From Linnemannia hyalina (taxonomy: Eukaryota > Mortierellomycota > Mortierellomycetes > Mortierellales > Mortierellaceae): DNA of 64,000 nt. The notes under the pieces are model-generated. The model saw nothing but the letters and a program-made list of their open reading frames with translations. It searched no databases and was not told the DNA's origin. The translations under genes and the position numbers were made by a program. Where the stretch lies: the NCBI GenBank assembly GCA_019671135.1, contig JAHRHY010000005.1, forward strand, positions 1,922,001 through 1,986,000, given 5' to 3'. Shown piece after piece: positions 36,311 to 51,900 of the stretch (positions are counted from its first letter, which is position 1; the number at the start of each line of letters is the position of its first letter).

Positions 36311-38316
36311 ATGGCATCGTCGGCATCCACAGCTGCCTTTGCTGCAGTCCCCACATCAGACCCAGCAGACAACCAGCCAATCACCACCAAACCACGGCGG
36401 AAACTCACCTTGTCAGACAAAATTGAAATCCTCATCGACCGTACCAGCTCCAAACTGGGTCCCATTCTCATCACCATCGCTTTCCTTCTCCTCTCGCTGA
36501 CTATCAGCTGTTACTTTACAGTCTACATTCCTTTCCACTACCAATGGAACGAAGGTGAGGGGTTTCAGGGGAACACGGGATACATCGTGACGATGGTCTG
36601 GTCGCTGTATCTCGTCTGGGGTATCGTTGCCAACTACTACTACGCAGTGACCACATCCCCCGGCTCTGTTCTTGATGGTCTTGCAGCCGAGAATGTACGT
36701 TACTTGAACGCATAAGGGTTTGGTGGCGCACGATGGACTGGTTTTGAAAATAAGAAAGGAAGTCGAATTGGCTGACTCTGTTTGCTCTTTTATGTATGCA
36801 TGGTTTGTTTCTCTTTTAGGACGGCACTCACTTCCACGACGTCTTAATGGAGATGGAGAGTACGTTGCTGTCCTTACTCGTTTCATTTACACGCGCAAGA
36901 ACAAAACACGCGATCGCCAATGTCTCTGCGAACTCACCATGCTTCTCTTCTATATCTTTCACTCTCGTTCGATTTATCCCTCCTCTTTGACGTGGTGGCG
37001 TAACTAGGCTTCACAGAATTCCCTCCCACATGCAAACGATGTAAGCGAGCAACCACCATCCTTGACATATCTTCAATTAAACTACGAAAATATATGCTTG
37101 ATGTCTCACTCACAACTCGTCCGCCGTTGGATCCACTGTATGTCTATAGGCCATCTCCCAAAGCCAGAGCGCACTCACCATTGCAGTGTTTGCAAAAAGT
37201 GCATCTTGAAATACGATCATGTATGTTCCTCTGTTGGACACATGTAGACAATTGCCATTGAACAGCTTTTCGCCATAAATTAACACTCTCTTCTCCAACG
37301 TCGTTACATCGTTTAGCATTGTCCCTGGATTCACAATTGCGTCGGCCACTTCAACCACCGATACTTCGTCATGTTCCTGACCTACCTCACGACCGCATGC
37401 GTGTACTTTGTGTACATGGGCATTGGACCCTTTATGCTCATGGCAGAGACTGAAGAACATCTTGTAAGTGAAGTCGTCGCTGACAACTTAGCTCCATTTA
37501 TTATCTCATTTGATTACAAGTGACGGTCACTGATATTGCTGCACCTTCTCAACAACAATCAATTAGGCAACATGGCCGTATCAAATGCCTCAGGCTCTAG
37601 TTGCCTTCTCAGAGGTGTTGGCATGTGCCATTGGCCTTGCTGTGGGTGGTATGGGCTGCTGGCATTGGTATCTGGTGAGTCTTTCTTCTTTTCACTTCAG
37701 TGCGTATTCATGTCTCTCTACATCAATTGTTCACATCGAATTGTCACTTTTTGTGTCTGAGTGTAGACATTGACAGCTCAGACCACCCTGGAGCAATACA
37801 ACAATAACTACATCAAGGGTATCTGCAAAAAGAGAGGAGACCGATTCTTCAACATGTACGACTTTGGGATCATCGGTAATCTCCTCGACTTTTTCAATAT
37901 CGGCAGACGAGGGTAAGTGTCTTTTGGTCGCTGGATGTCTCTTTTGTTCGTTTCTTTCTGTTTGTCATTATCTGTGTACGTCCCAAGTCTGACGTTTTTT
38001 TGCATCTTTGCGCTCTCACCTTCTAGTCACTAGTAAGTTTGATATTGACTGTGTTTCTTTTGTACTGTTTGCAAATGTGTGGAATAATTCACCGAGAGAA
38101 CTCTTTCGCCTGATCACGTTCGGTTCGCGCTTCTTTATCTTCACTACTCTTAACCATGCACCTTAAACAACATGTTATCAACATTCCAATAGCCCATGGT
38201 ACACTGCGTTTTTGCCACTCAGGATCCCTCCGATTGGAAACGGCAAGAGATTTGAAAAGAGTGGGCAGGGCTATGTGCTCGATTTCGGACCAGACGATGA
38301 AGACGATATCGTTTGA
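36311..38316 (+). CDS. DHHC-type protein S-palmitoyltransferase
   Basis: Eight exons: 36311-36694, 36820-36859, 37008-37040, 37150-37220, 37317-37463, 37567-37674, 37767-37912, 38193-38316; 350 aa. The cysteine-rich domain runs from CKRCHLPKPERTHHC through CSVCKKC to D-H-H-C (Asp175, His176, His177, Cys178), then PWIHNCVGHFNHRYF. The catalytic motif is split by intron 4 between the two histidines. Four membrane helices are visible (about 51-72, 89-108, 195-215, 235-260). A TSPG stands where many family members have DPG, and TTLE (267-270) fits the TTxE motif. Cys178 should carry the acyl intermediate. The acidic end (DFGPDDEDDIV) is cytosolic. Membrane location (ER, Golgi or vacuole) is not decided by sequence. 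It ends 90 bp from a convergent gene. Confidence 0.92.
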
Positions 38317-38406
38317 TTTTAGATACAAACCGCAAAGGGAGTTTTATTCAATTAAAACAAACAACTTTTTTTTCTCTTCCATAGTGGAATGTGGTAAGTA
38401 AAGGGA

Positions 38407-39132
38407 TCATTCTTCCTGGTGCGTCTCGAGTCCTTGGTGTACGTTGTCCCGATGACTGTCTGTGGAACTCTCGAGGGTTGCATCGGGGTGGGATTGAGGA
38501 GTCGAGGTAGAGGAGTCTGCTGTGGTCGAGAGGCGCATCTTTTGTTCGCTCCCTTTGAGATCGAACATTGATTTGGTTCGACTTTCAGTCCTGCACTTAT
38601 TCAGCAAAGGTGGTGAGGATGTTGTTGTTGGTAATGACATGGATTGCACATACGATATGGAAAGACTGCGGCCATGCTCTCGAACCGATGGTTGATATTC
38701 TTGACGGATCGACCCTTCCTCAACCTCGGATAACGCCTTGAATGAGGCAACGTTTCCCGACCAAGATCCTGGACGCTGTCGCAGACGTTGTTGCTTTATC
38801 AGCGTGGCTCGGTCCTTGGCCAGTGTCTGTTGCAGCTCCTGTTGTTGACGCAGCCTCTGTTTCGACTCCAATTGCATCTGCTCTTGGCGCTGACGGTGTT
38901 GTTGTTGCATCTGTTTGATCTTGTCGACTTGTTCCACCGTCATGGGTGGTGGGGGCGGTGGAGTTGAGCATCCGATGTCAAAGTGGGCGAGAGACGCCCA
39001 ACGGACATGGCCACGTTGGCCAGCTGACGACAGTACACCGTGTTCTGATCCTCGCGGGGCGGCGGAGACAGTTCTCCGAGGTCCTGTAAGGGAGAGAGGT
39101 CTTGGGCGGCGGAGAGCGGAGAGTGAAGACAT
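38407..39132 (-). CDS. Uncharacterised Gln-rich coiled-coil protein
   Basis: Single-exon frame of 241 aa. The N-terminus is Arg/Ser-rich without acids (MSSLSALRRPRPLSLTG), which could be a mitochondrial targeting signal but is not proof. A PPPPPP run is followed by a Gln/Arg/Lys heptad-rich region (about residues 63-120) likely to form a coiled coil. The rest is Ser/Thr-rich and probably disordered. I recognise no family. The open frame is long for chance and sits in a normal convergent position to the DHHC gene, so I keep it with moderate confidence; an unseen intron could extend it. Confidence 0.5.
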   Translation of the reverse strand: MSSLSALRRPRPLSLTGPRRTVSAAPRGSEHGVLSSAGQRGHVRWASLAHFDIGCSTPPPPPPMTVEQVDKIKQMQQQHRQRQEQMQLESKQRLRQQQELQQTLAKDRATLIKQQRLRQRPGSWSGNVASFKALSEVEEGSIRQEYQPSVREHGRSLSISYVQSMSLPTTTSSPPLLNKCRTESRTKSMFDLKGSEQKMRLSTTADSSTSTPQSHPDATLESSTDSHRDNVHQGLETHQEE

Positions 39133-39355
39133 TGTTGTGATGGTGTGTTTACTGTTGGGCTATAGAGCGGTGATGAAGGTGAAGGAAGGGGAAGGAAAAG
39201 ATGGTAGAGTGAGAAGAGGAATGGAAGGGGCGATATTGTTTCTGTGTTGTTCTGGTGGATAAATACTGAAGAGGGAAGAGAGAAAGTGAAGAAAGAGTCA
39301 GGCGAGGCCGAGTGTTGTGGAGAATTTCGAGTAGCGTGAGCGGATGCTTTTTTGT

Positions 39356-39386
<31 letters not shown>

Positions 39387-41249
39387 GCGCAGAAGGGCAG
39401 GTTTTTAAGAGAGTTGCGAATCTGGTGGTGGGAGAGGAAATGAGTAGAAGCAAAAAAGAGATAGACAGAGAGAGTGAGCCAAGGCGAGGCGGTTTGGAGA
39501 ACCGTACGCAAGACTTGCTGGCTGAAAATAAACGAGGGGAAGGAAAGAACAAAAAAAGGAGCCAGGTGGGAATACCAAGGGAGAGAGGCATTGGCAGAAA
39601 TGACTGGAAGGGAGAAAAAGTGAGCAAAGTGAGGCCAAAATCAAAGGAGAATGGATACTGATGTGGTTGCTCAACCACGGCTCTGGAATGGTTATTATTA
39701 CGCACTTAACTGAATGGCCTCCTCCACCGCTCCCTTTCCTTCCGGTTTCTGCTTTGATCACCCAGGCAATAACTCCTCCTCAATAGGTTTCTTGTTACCT
39801 CAGAGACACTGGGGACCCTGAATCGCACAATGGCAGGTGATGGCTATGCAGACTCTTCTTGTTGTAGTATGTTTGAGTGTTTTGGAGAAAAAATAAGCGG
39901 AAGATATGGTGTGTTTCTCACCAACATGAACGACAAAAGGGAAACAACGGCTAACAGTAAACGGATAGAGTATTCAGGGCTGAACTGCCAAAATGCTTGT
40001 TTCGAGACATATTTCAACCCACCGCAAATCAGTAAGTCAAACATCCAGCACATGGCAGAATATGACAAAGAAGAAAAAAAACAGTTATGCCATACGATGC
40101 GATGCTATGCCGTACAATTTCCGCTCTATGCATGACTGGTTCCTGCACTTAACGAGTGACACAAAGGAACTCACGTCTATTCGACGTTAGCCTGCCTGTC
40201 TAGTCTGCCTGCAGCCTTTCAGCCTGAACTGCCTAGTTTAAGCCTGCCTCACGTTCTGATATCAAACGTGGCCTCCACATGGCATCACGACAGTCGTGAG
40301 CATGGAGCTTTTCGCTTTAAATGAGCTCTAGGAAAAAAGAGCATACAAGTCAAAACTATACTAGGGACCGGTCTTGTGAGTCCAGACCTTCACACGCTTG
40401 CTCATGTAGGTGATGCTCGTTCGTTGGAGATGCTATCCTACCCCGTCTAGCCGTCAAGGAAATCAACGGTGCCCGTGTCATAGAGCATCAAGTTTGCTCT
40501 CGACTTCTCTCATCAGCGTCACTTCATCCGTTGTTGCCAGCTCATCTTTAGAAATCGTCCAACCGCACCAACTAGAGCCTCTCCCCTTATATTTTCGATA
40601 TTTTCAAGATCTATTTTAAGTCCGTGTCCAGATACACACAATAGTCGTTGATAATGGGAGTAGCTTTTGTTCCCCCTTCGAGATAACTAACAAATTCCAT
40701 TTTTCGGATTGGTGTACGAAAGATGCAAGAGAGGGGGAAAAAAAGACACGTCCGTTTATGAGCAGGGCTGTTGGGAATGGTACCATTGAATGTTCCTGCT
40801 TGCTGTGAAACGTTCTGATGACTCGGTTGAAGTACGCTGCCACTTTGTTTGTGGGCGCCAGTCTGATGGTGGTGTGATGCATACCCTTCGAATAAACGCG
40901 ACGGACCTTGTCGCGACGATTCGCGCGGCGCGCGTGAGTGAGTGGGACTGCTCTGTGGCTTTGGATTTTTAATTTAGGGTGTCTGTCTGGAGATAAACAA
41001 AACAAAACGCGTTCAGTCGTTGGGACAGTCTCACACACACACAACCCCTGGACTGCAGAGTATTAAAAAAACGCCATCGTTTTTCTTTTTACTCGTCTTG
41101 TCTGCACTTCATCCCTCTTGCACATACATCTCCCTTCTCCCTGAGTTTGTGCATCAGCTGAACTCGCAACTCACACTCTTCGACCACTCAAAGAATACAG
41201 AACCCCTCGACTCTCACCCTTCCCCTTCACCAGACAGACAGACGACACG
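39133..41249. other. 2.1-kb intergenic region upstream of MCM6
   Basis: It contains a T26 homopolymer (39361-39386), purine-rich stretches, and a degenerate CTGCC/AGCCTGCC-rich patch at about 40195-40260. CTAGGGACC at 40361 repeats the 9-mer flanking the mini-element in the island. No gene is supported. The MCM6 promoter should lie near 40950-41249. Confidence 0.5.
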
Positions 41250-44959
<3,710 letters not shown>

Positions 44960-45129
44960 ATGAGCTTGCATGGATACACTTTTTCACACTACCTACTCGC
45001 TGCGCCCCTAACATAATAAACTAGCGCTTGTTTTTTTTCAGAGACATGGTATTTATTTTATGATATATCTATTATGGCCCACTGCGGCAAACCAAAAGAC
45101 TGTTGTGCAAAAGAACTGAAGGAAAGAAA

Positions 45130-45143
45130 GGGGGGGGGGGGGG
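45130..45143 (+). repeat. G14 homopolymer in a convergent 3' region
   Basis: Fourteen G residues followed by A and four more G, between the MCM6 stop and the stop of the opposing gene. It could form a G-quadruplex or be a slippage-prone tract. Confidence 0.9.
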
Positions 45144-45176
45144 AGGGGAGAGAGTAGACGACTAGTGTTCATCACA

Positions 45177-47675
45177 TTAGCCAGCGTCAGGAGTCTTCTT
45201 GGGCTTTTTCGTAAAAGCACTCTTCACGCGCTGCAAAAGAGTTTTCTTCTTTTTCTTTTTGCCCTTGTCGTTCTCAATCTGCGCCTGGGTATCATAGTGT
45301 CCCCCTGCAAGTTCTCCTTCGCCTTCGGCTTCTCGACTTTTGTTGTAGTGCTCATCCTCATTGACGACTTGTTCCTCGTCGATATAATAATCGTCCAGGA
45401 TCTCTTGGATATGGTTGTTTTGGAGTATCTGCTTTGGGACCTTCTGAGGCCGAGAATCCCTGATCGACCTGTCCGTCTGTTCTCCACGTCGTACGTCCTC
45501 ATTCTCGGTTGCAGTGCGAGGTTTCTGTGACGGACCGGGATTCAAGTTTGATGCTCTGGCATTAGCCTCCCACACCGCGTTCCTGGGCACCATAGGGAAC
45601 AGCGAGGTCAGGTCCAAGATGGGGACGTCGTCGTCATCGTCTACTTTTCCCTGGGAGCCGTTGTAGGCGAGTCCATGTGAAGCGGCGGACATTACTGCAT
45701 GAAGAATGGGGCTGACAGTGGCGGGTCTTGGAATGCGGTATTTCAGTGCGGGTAGGGTTACGTCTTCCAGACTGGGATTTGTCAGCCAGCTGGATTGGGG
45801 TGGTCCTGAGGAGAGGTGGGTTGTCGAGCTTTCGAGAGTGGCTCCGCCTGCAGTGCCAGTGCTGGTCCTACTACCACTATCACTGTTGCTTGGATTGGTG
45901 CTGTTGCGAATAGGGGTTGACCCTGTCTCGTTTGTGTGTGGTGGCATCTGACTCAGAGGCTGGGCGGGCGCACTGCTTCGGGATGGAGGAGGTCTGGAAG
46001 GGGCGGCGGATGCAGGAGTTGAATGTCGAGATGGTGGTCCGGTCCGTGAGGATGTGGGTTGACCGATGTTATATAGGGGTGTAAGGAATTGTGAGATCAC
46101 TTGAGCGTTTGTGCGTCGGTGTCCTAGTTGCTGCCTCGCTTGCTGTTTCTTTTGTTCCATTTCTCGCTGTCGTTGCGGTGAGGAGCAAGAGAACGTCTCG
46201 GTTGGGTTGGATGTAGCGGAAGCTTGCTGCTGTCGGCTCATGGCCAAGGATGAGGGGCAGCGGATGTTGGATCCGTTGGCTGTTGCTTGAGGGACTGGCG
46301 TGTGAGGTGATGAAATGGTCGAGGTGGGTCGTAATGATGAGGTTGAGGAGGTGAGTTGTGACGGAGGGGACGCTGGTGAGTTGGACTGAAAGGAGCCGGA
46401 ACCATGACCAACGCCGGCACCATTATCGTCCTGACGATGAGCGGAACTGCCCTCTGTGACATGGATGCTAATACGCGACTGTGTTGCGACTGCGCCCAAT
46501 TGATAAAGTTGCGATGGCTGGGGGTAGCGAGTGCTGGTTGAGGTTGCTGGGGCTGACCGGCGTTTGTGTTTCGGTTTGAATGGCTTTGGAGAGGACGAAC
46601 CGGGAGTAAGACTAAAGATAACATTCGAGGTCGAATAGCCTTGTGAGAAGGTGATAGGCAGTTGTTGGTTGGTATGGCCGATGGTGTTTGAAGAAGTCAA
46701 ACCAGTGGTAGCTGCAGAGGACGACTCGGCTGCGTATGAGGAAGTCAAATCAGCAGAAATGTCTGACAAGGATGAGCACTCGGAGCTGGTCGTCTGGAAA
46801 ACCAAAGACAATGGCTCGATATCTGCCCAAGGATGCTCCAGGCCTGATGCATGTGTTAGCCAATCTTCAACATCAAACCGAGACATTTCAGGGCCCTGAT
46901 GATGTATGCGAAATTTATCAAAATTAAAGTCGAACATCCCCGGTGTGGGCTGAAAGTGCCGAATGGTGCGAGACTGTCGTCCACCGTCGTCGAAGGGGTT
47001 TCCTGTCATCACATAGTCGTGAGTCGTGGGGGGGAAGCGATAGAAACGATAGAACCCAGAGGCTTCATCCTTGGTGAGACTTCGCAGCGGGGATCCGGGA
47101 ACTGTTTTGGATCGTTTGAGTGTTGTGACAACCCGTTGCCCCTGAAGCATCTCATCCCAGAGGAAGTAATCCTCTGCGCGGCCAGAGTTCCCGCTGTGAT
47201 ATTTGCGGATAGCGTCGCCCTCGAGGGTTTCCAAGATGGAGCGGCCACATGAGATGTCGGTATCGAGAGGAAAGTGTTTTTTGCGGAACCTCTTTTTGCG
47301 TCTGTGAGTGTGCGGATAGAGAGGAGGATTTTTTGTAGGGACATCCTCTTCAAAGTATCGAATGGATTCGTAGGACCGGAATCGGACATGGCGCCTGTTG
47401 TCGTGTTGGTCTTCGGATGAGGAGGAATCAAAGTCGGAGGAGGATTGAGATGCTGAATAGGCAGGGGAGGGCGTAGGTGTTGGTTCAGGACCGCTTGAAG
47501 AATCGCTCGAAGAAGAGTCGCTTGAGGATGACAATGAGAGCTTCGAGGCTCGGTGATGGACTTGATTCTGGCTATTTCCGCTCTTGTGGTTATTGGTCGT
47601 CTTATCGGAGGGGTTAGTGGGATGAGTTGGAGGTTGATTGCCAGAGACTTGATTGTTGGGGTCTTGTCCCGTCAT
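45177..47675 (-). CDS. Large low-complexity protein of unknown function
   Basis: Single exon, 832 aa. Residues 1-95 are Asn/Pro/Ser-rich. The one well-ordered-looking block follows (about 95-310): RRHVRFRSYESIRYFEEDVPTK, a basic RRKKRFRKK patch, then CGRSILETLEGDAIRKY, EDYFLWDEMLQGQRVVTTL, FYRFYRFPPTTHDYVMTGNPFDD and FDFNFDKFRIH. The middle (330-640) is Ser/Thr/Pro/Gln-rich and disordered. A short hydrophobic block near TLPALKYRIPRPATVSPILH precedes a very basic C-terminus (KGKKKKKKTLLQRVKSAFTKK). RHVRF fits the RVxF docking pattern for protein phosphatase 1, and VRF...IRYF resembles fungal PP1-targeting proteins; this is only a suggestion. No enzymatic domain seen. Confidence 0.7.
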   Translation of the reverse strand: MTGQDPNNQVSGNQPPTHPTNPSDKTTNNHKSGNSQNQVHHRASKLSLSSSSDSSSSDSSSGPEPTPTPSPAYSASQSSSDFDSSSSEDQHDNRRHVRFRSYESIRYFEEDVPTKNPPLYPHTHRRKKRFRKKHFPLDTDISCGRSILETLEGDAIRKYHSGNSGRAEDYFLWDEMLQGQRVVTTLKRSKTVPGSPLRSLTKDEASGFYRFYRFPPTTHDYVMTGNPFDDGGRQSRTIRHFQPTPGMFDFNFDKFRIHHQGPEMSRFDVEDWLTHASGLEHPWADIEPLSLVFQTTSSECSSLSDISADLTSSYAAESSSAATTGLTSSNTIGHTNQQLPITFSQGYSTSNVIFSLTPGSSSPKPFKPKHKRRSAPATSTSTRYPQPSQLYQLGAVATQSRISIHVTEGSSAHRQDDNGAGVGHGSGSFQSNSPASPPSQLTSSTSSLRPTSTISSPHTPVPQATANGSNIRCPSSLAMSRQQQASATSNPTETFSCSSPQRQREMEQKKQQARQQLGHRRTNAQVISQFLTPLYNIGQPTSSRTGPPSRHSTPASAAPSRPPPSRSSAPAQPLSQMPPHTNETGSTPIRNSTNPSNSDSGSRTSTGTAGGATLESSTTHLSSGPPQSSWLTNPSLEDVTLPALKYRIPRPATVSPILHAVMSAASHGLAYNGSQGKVDDDDDVPILDLTSLFPMVPRNAVWEANARASNLNPGPSQKPRTATENEDVRRGEQTDRSIRDSRPQKVPKQILQNNHIQEILDDYYIDEEQVVNEDEHYNKSREAEGEGELAGGHYDTQAQIENDKGKKKKKKTLLQRVKSAFTKKPKKTPDAG

Positions 47676-48944
47676 ATTGGAGTTTGACGTGATTGTTGGA
47701 TCGAATAGAGGAAGGGGATGAGAGCAATAAAGCGGAGGGTTCTGCTAGGTGGTGGAAAGGGGATCAGGAGGTATGGTCTGGAGGGTCAGGAACGCGGGTA
47801 TGACAAGGGAAAGAGAGTGGGTATGACGGAGTGAAGGGGTATGAGAGGGAGTGGGGAGGTAGGAGAAGTGGTCGAGAAGAGAGAACATTTGATACAGGAG
47901 CCATCGCGACGTTTTATACATCATCCGGATGATAGTGGAAAAGAAAAAGAAAAACAAAAGGAGCAGGGATCCAAAGGGGAACAGACTAAACGCTGCTTCG
48001 TCTGTAATGAAGGCGAAAGGAGTGAACAAACATGAAGCGGACGTTGAGACTGAAAGTCAGTTTTATATATGTTGTTGAAAGAAATGGTGCACATACATGA
48101 CAAAGAAGTGTGTGGGTATATGAACATGGCACTGTGTTTGTCAAAGACGCGAAACAAAAAAGACGTTCGGAGGTAGATTGATTGTCGCTACCACAAAATG
48201 GTTCTTTGTTGTCCTGCAAGCAGCCTCGCCCATTATGCTAGCTTGTATTCACACACGTAACGCGTACACAAGTATGCACTCCCTGCAAGGCCCTCTGCTC
48301 TCGTCCTCACTTTCCACGTTGTCCTTCCTTCTTCTTCCACAGGGTTTCCACAACGGTTGCAATCACATAATCGGGCAGGGACCACGAAAAGTGACTGTCA
48401 AGGAAAAGTAACGTGATACGTATGTTGTCATTGAAATGGGGGCGTTTTTAAAGGCAAGCGCCCTTGTTCGCGCGCATTGCAAACAAACGATCAAACGCCC
48501 AAACCACTCTCCTGCAGGACACAGCATCAAACAAACAGCAACAGCAGGACATCTCCCTAGAAAACAAGGCGGCAAGGGCATCTCGGATCGGAACAACAAC
48601 AACAGCAAAGGAACCAAGCCATAACCATCACATCCCTTCCTTCACCCCCTCTTTCGCACTCCCTACTCTTTTCACAAAAAAAAAAAAAAAACTAGGAACC
48701 ATGTCTGTGAGTGTCTCCCTGCTTATGCTGCGTGACTACAGGCACATACACACACACATTGCGCGACTTCCCTTTGTCATGAACAACGGCGCCATCAACA
48801 AGAAGTCGCTGCTGCCGCCGCTGCATTACAAAATACAAACAAAAAGGACAGACGCTAATACACCCACCTTGTTCATTCCATTCGCGATCACGATAGCGCA
48901 ACACCGCGGCGGAAAGCAGTGGGTCGAGCAGTACCATAGAAGCA
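47676..48944. promoter_or_regulatory. Divergent intergenic region, low-complexity protein / NELF-C/D genes
   Basis: About 1.3 kb between divergent starts. It includes a CAACAGCA-rich leader (about 48530-48610) and an A16 run (48676-48691). ATG TCT at 48701 is followed at once by a strong donor-like GTGAGT. No acceptor brings that ATG into frame with the NELF coding sequence, so a 5' UTR intron is possible. Confidence 0.5.
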
Positions 48945-51900
48945 ATGCTTCAGTCCTTTCAGACACCAGATTCGATCCTAGAGCGCAAGATCACAGACAA
49001 CATCGCAGGATACATCAAGGAAGGAGGACAGCCCCTGTTGCTGGTCAACGCACTTTCGAGCAGCTATGTTGGTGTCCCAGAGATGTGTAACCTCATGTCA
49101 GATTGGGCGCGCGAGTTCGATATCGACCCCGTGGACGTCATGCAGGAGGTTCTCAAGGAACAACTCATGGAACGGTTCGATCCCGAGAGTGTTGACAAGG
49201 AGTTCAAAGAAGATCAGAGAGTGTTCCTGAGCGTAACGCCATCGCAAAAGGTTAGTTGCTGTTCGTGTTCACGATTGAGGCGCTCGACAAATGCTGTTTA
49301 CCATTACCACATGCCTTGAGTTCGTCGCACTGAAACTATGTACCTTGCTCTGTTTCCGTGTACTCTAGGGTCAGGACGACTGGCTTTCCATGATGATTCG
49401 ACACCCCTTCTGGAGATCAGTTATCTATGAGCTTTCAGAAGAACACCAAAAGTGCGCGTTCCTCAACTTTGCCATCCAGGTAGCGCCATTTATGCCTCGA
49501 CCACATGCACAACTCGGAAAGCGTTATGAGACTATGTGAGTCTTGAATTGACTACTTAACTGCGCAAACTCTTTGTTATATATAGAGAATTTCGGATGCT
49601 GGATATCAAGGAGAGATTGCAAGTGTAGCGACAGCGTCGACGTTCGTCGGTGTGTTTTCAGGAGTGCTATTGGAGTCTCTGGACAAGCTGAGAGAAGAAG
49701 ACGACGTCGGCTTGCTGGACAAACTGCCTGATCTCATTGTATGTCATTGCTCTTTATTGCAGCTTTAAAACAATCCGGACTTCTTATGACATTGACCAAA
49801 CTAACATGATGAATCTCACGTCGCTTATGTCAATTGTAGAAAATCTGTTGTCAGAATGAACACACCTACCTCTACACCCAGATTCTGCTGTTCCGGTTGA
49901 TGAAGACAGACAGGGGACTACCATTGAAGCGGATATCAAAGGAACTGGAATCGGGCGTCTTGGAAAAGTTCAACAAGTAAGGCTGCCGACACTGGCGACG
50001 CGTTGATATACCAGCGTTGCATCGTATCAACATTGCTGAGGTATACGGTACTGACCCTCAACTCATGCTCTCGCGTATTTCTTTCATAGGCCACCACTAG
50101 TGTCGACTTTGAGGATGTTATTGTCAGGAGCCTCTCCAGCGGTAGCTAGTGCGATATCTGCTATCCTTCAGTCGCGTAGCCCTTCGCCTGGAGACGTCAT
50201 GCTGGTAGGATGCAGACGGTGCATCAACTTTGAGTTGGGCGCAAGGAAACTATGGTCGTACCATAAAACCAAAAGACTGACACCCTCCCTTCTCTTTTGC
50301 CTATTTTCGTTGATGTCTGACTACTAGTTACATAGGGCGTACAGCAGCGATGATCCGCCGTCGTCGTTCTTTTTGCGTGACCCCGAGTTCTTTGGTAAGC
50401 TTCTGCGAAGATAATTGTGAATGTATGCATTTCATTCTTGTTGGCGATTGCACTTTACTAAGCGCTTTTGTTATTTGAACTGTATTCTTCCTATAGAGAT
50501 CATGCTCTCCTCGATCTTCGTGCCAAGCTTCAAGGGTGGCATGGTCAAACAGGATCACAAAGAGAAATACTTATGGCTGATAGCCTATGCTGCTAGCGTG
50601 CATGAGAACGACGACATGGGTCCGGACACAACAGAGGTTCAGCCGACATACGACGCCATACTTGCGTTGGAGGACACCCTGTCAAAGAGGACGGCAGGAA
50701 CGGACTTGACACCTATCCTTGCCAACCTTTTAATTGCCATTGAGTACGTTATCGTAAAAGATCAAAGACCGCATGAGCAAAACGTTGAGGTTTCTCCGTT
50801 ATCGCTTCGTGTGTGTGGTTAGCATTGCAAGTACCCTAACCACCTACTTTTGATCCCTTCACGGTGTTCTGCATTTTTTTCTTTTCTTCTTAGGACGCCG
50901 GTCGCCTCAATGGCCTTGTTGTATTGGATTCAGTTTGTGATTACAGAGACGAGTTACATCGAGACATACTTTAGAAGTCATGAAGTGCCCGTTCCTTTGC
51001 TCTTGATTGAAGAGGTAGGATCGAGTCCTTGTTTGTTTGGGTGTTTTTACTCGTGTTGCTTGTTTTGTTATGCAGCTTAGAGGATCAGTTCCGGTTTTGG
51101 GAGAGAAAGGAGAAAGAGTCCTATGGGCTCTTTAGTGACAAAGGGGCGATGCGTTTTTGTTTTGTGCTTTGCTTTCATTGTTTCCTTGTTTCCTTGTTCC
51201 CTTGTTTCCTTGTTTCTTTGTTTCCTTGGTGCTGTTGTAGGCGATGATAGCCACTGACACGCGCCTGAAAAATGGTCATTGTTTACTTTTGCTAAATCAT
51301 ATCTGATAAAACAATAGATGGCCTACAAGCATCCACTGCAACAGACGGCAGTCTTTACCACTCTAGTCAACTTTTTCGAGGCGCCCCTGGAACTCAATCC
51401 TGAGATCATGGTAATGTTTCTTGACAGACCCCGTCCTTTTGCACTGATGCCTGTGAGGGATTTGCTTGGTTGACTTGATCACTTACGTATCGCGGGAAAA
51501 AAATGAACTATGCATGCCCCTCCTTCTCCACCACGACCTCCTATTATTCCTTCTCCACATTGGCACATTTTTACTCACTTCCTTTGGACTATTCATTTTC
51601 TTATCGCGATTACCTCAATTTGTAGATGACATATCGCAAGTCCATCTTGGAGAGGATGATTTACTTGATGCAACTGAATTTCGCAATGCCGGTCCTGGAC
51701 TATATCCGAGTGAGAGCGCGCAAGATGGATCAATCGCTCTCTATGCACTTTGTGAAACGAGTGCTGGAGATGGTGAGCGGACCATACTCGAAAAAGTTCA
51801 TCGAGGGCATGGGCCAAATGATTCAGGAAATCGTGGAGGTGATCAAGAAAACGGAAACTGAACCCATTGTGAGAGCGTGGATCGGTAAGCTTTTGGGGGT

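Noticed and set aside
36117..36500. 127-aa and overlapping frames over the start of the DHHC gene
   Set aside because: They lie in other frames over the first DHHC exon and its repetitive leader, with no domain and biased composition.
40195..40360. Possible tRNA or small RNA gene in the CTGCC-rich patch
   Set aside because: No cloverleaf arms, no T-loop consensus and no internal promoter boxes could be found by eye.
48701..48710. ATG TCT followed by GTGAGT as the first coding exon of NELF-C/D
   Set aside because: No acceptor before 48945 restores the frame from this ATG with the GTGAGT donor; left as a possible 5' UTR intron.
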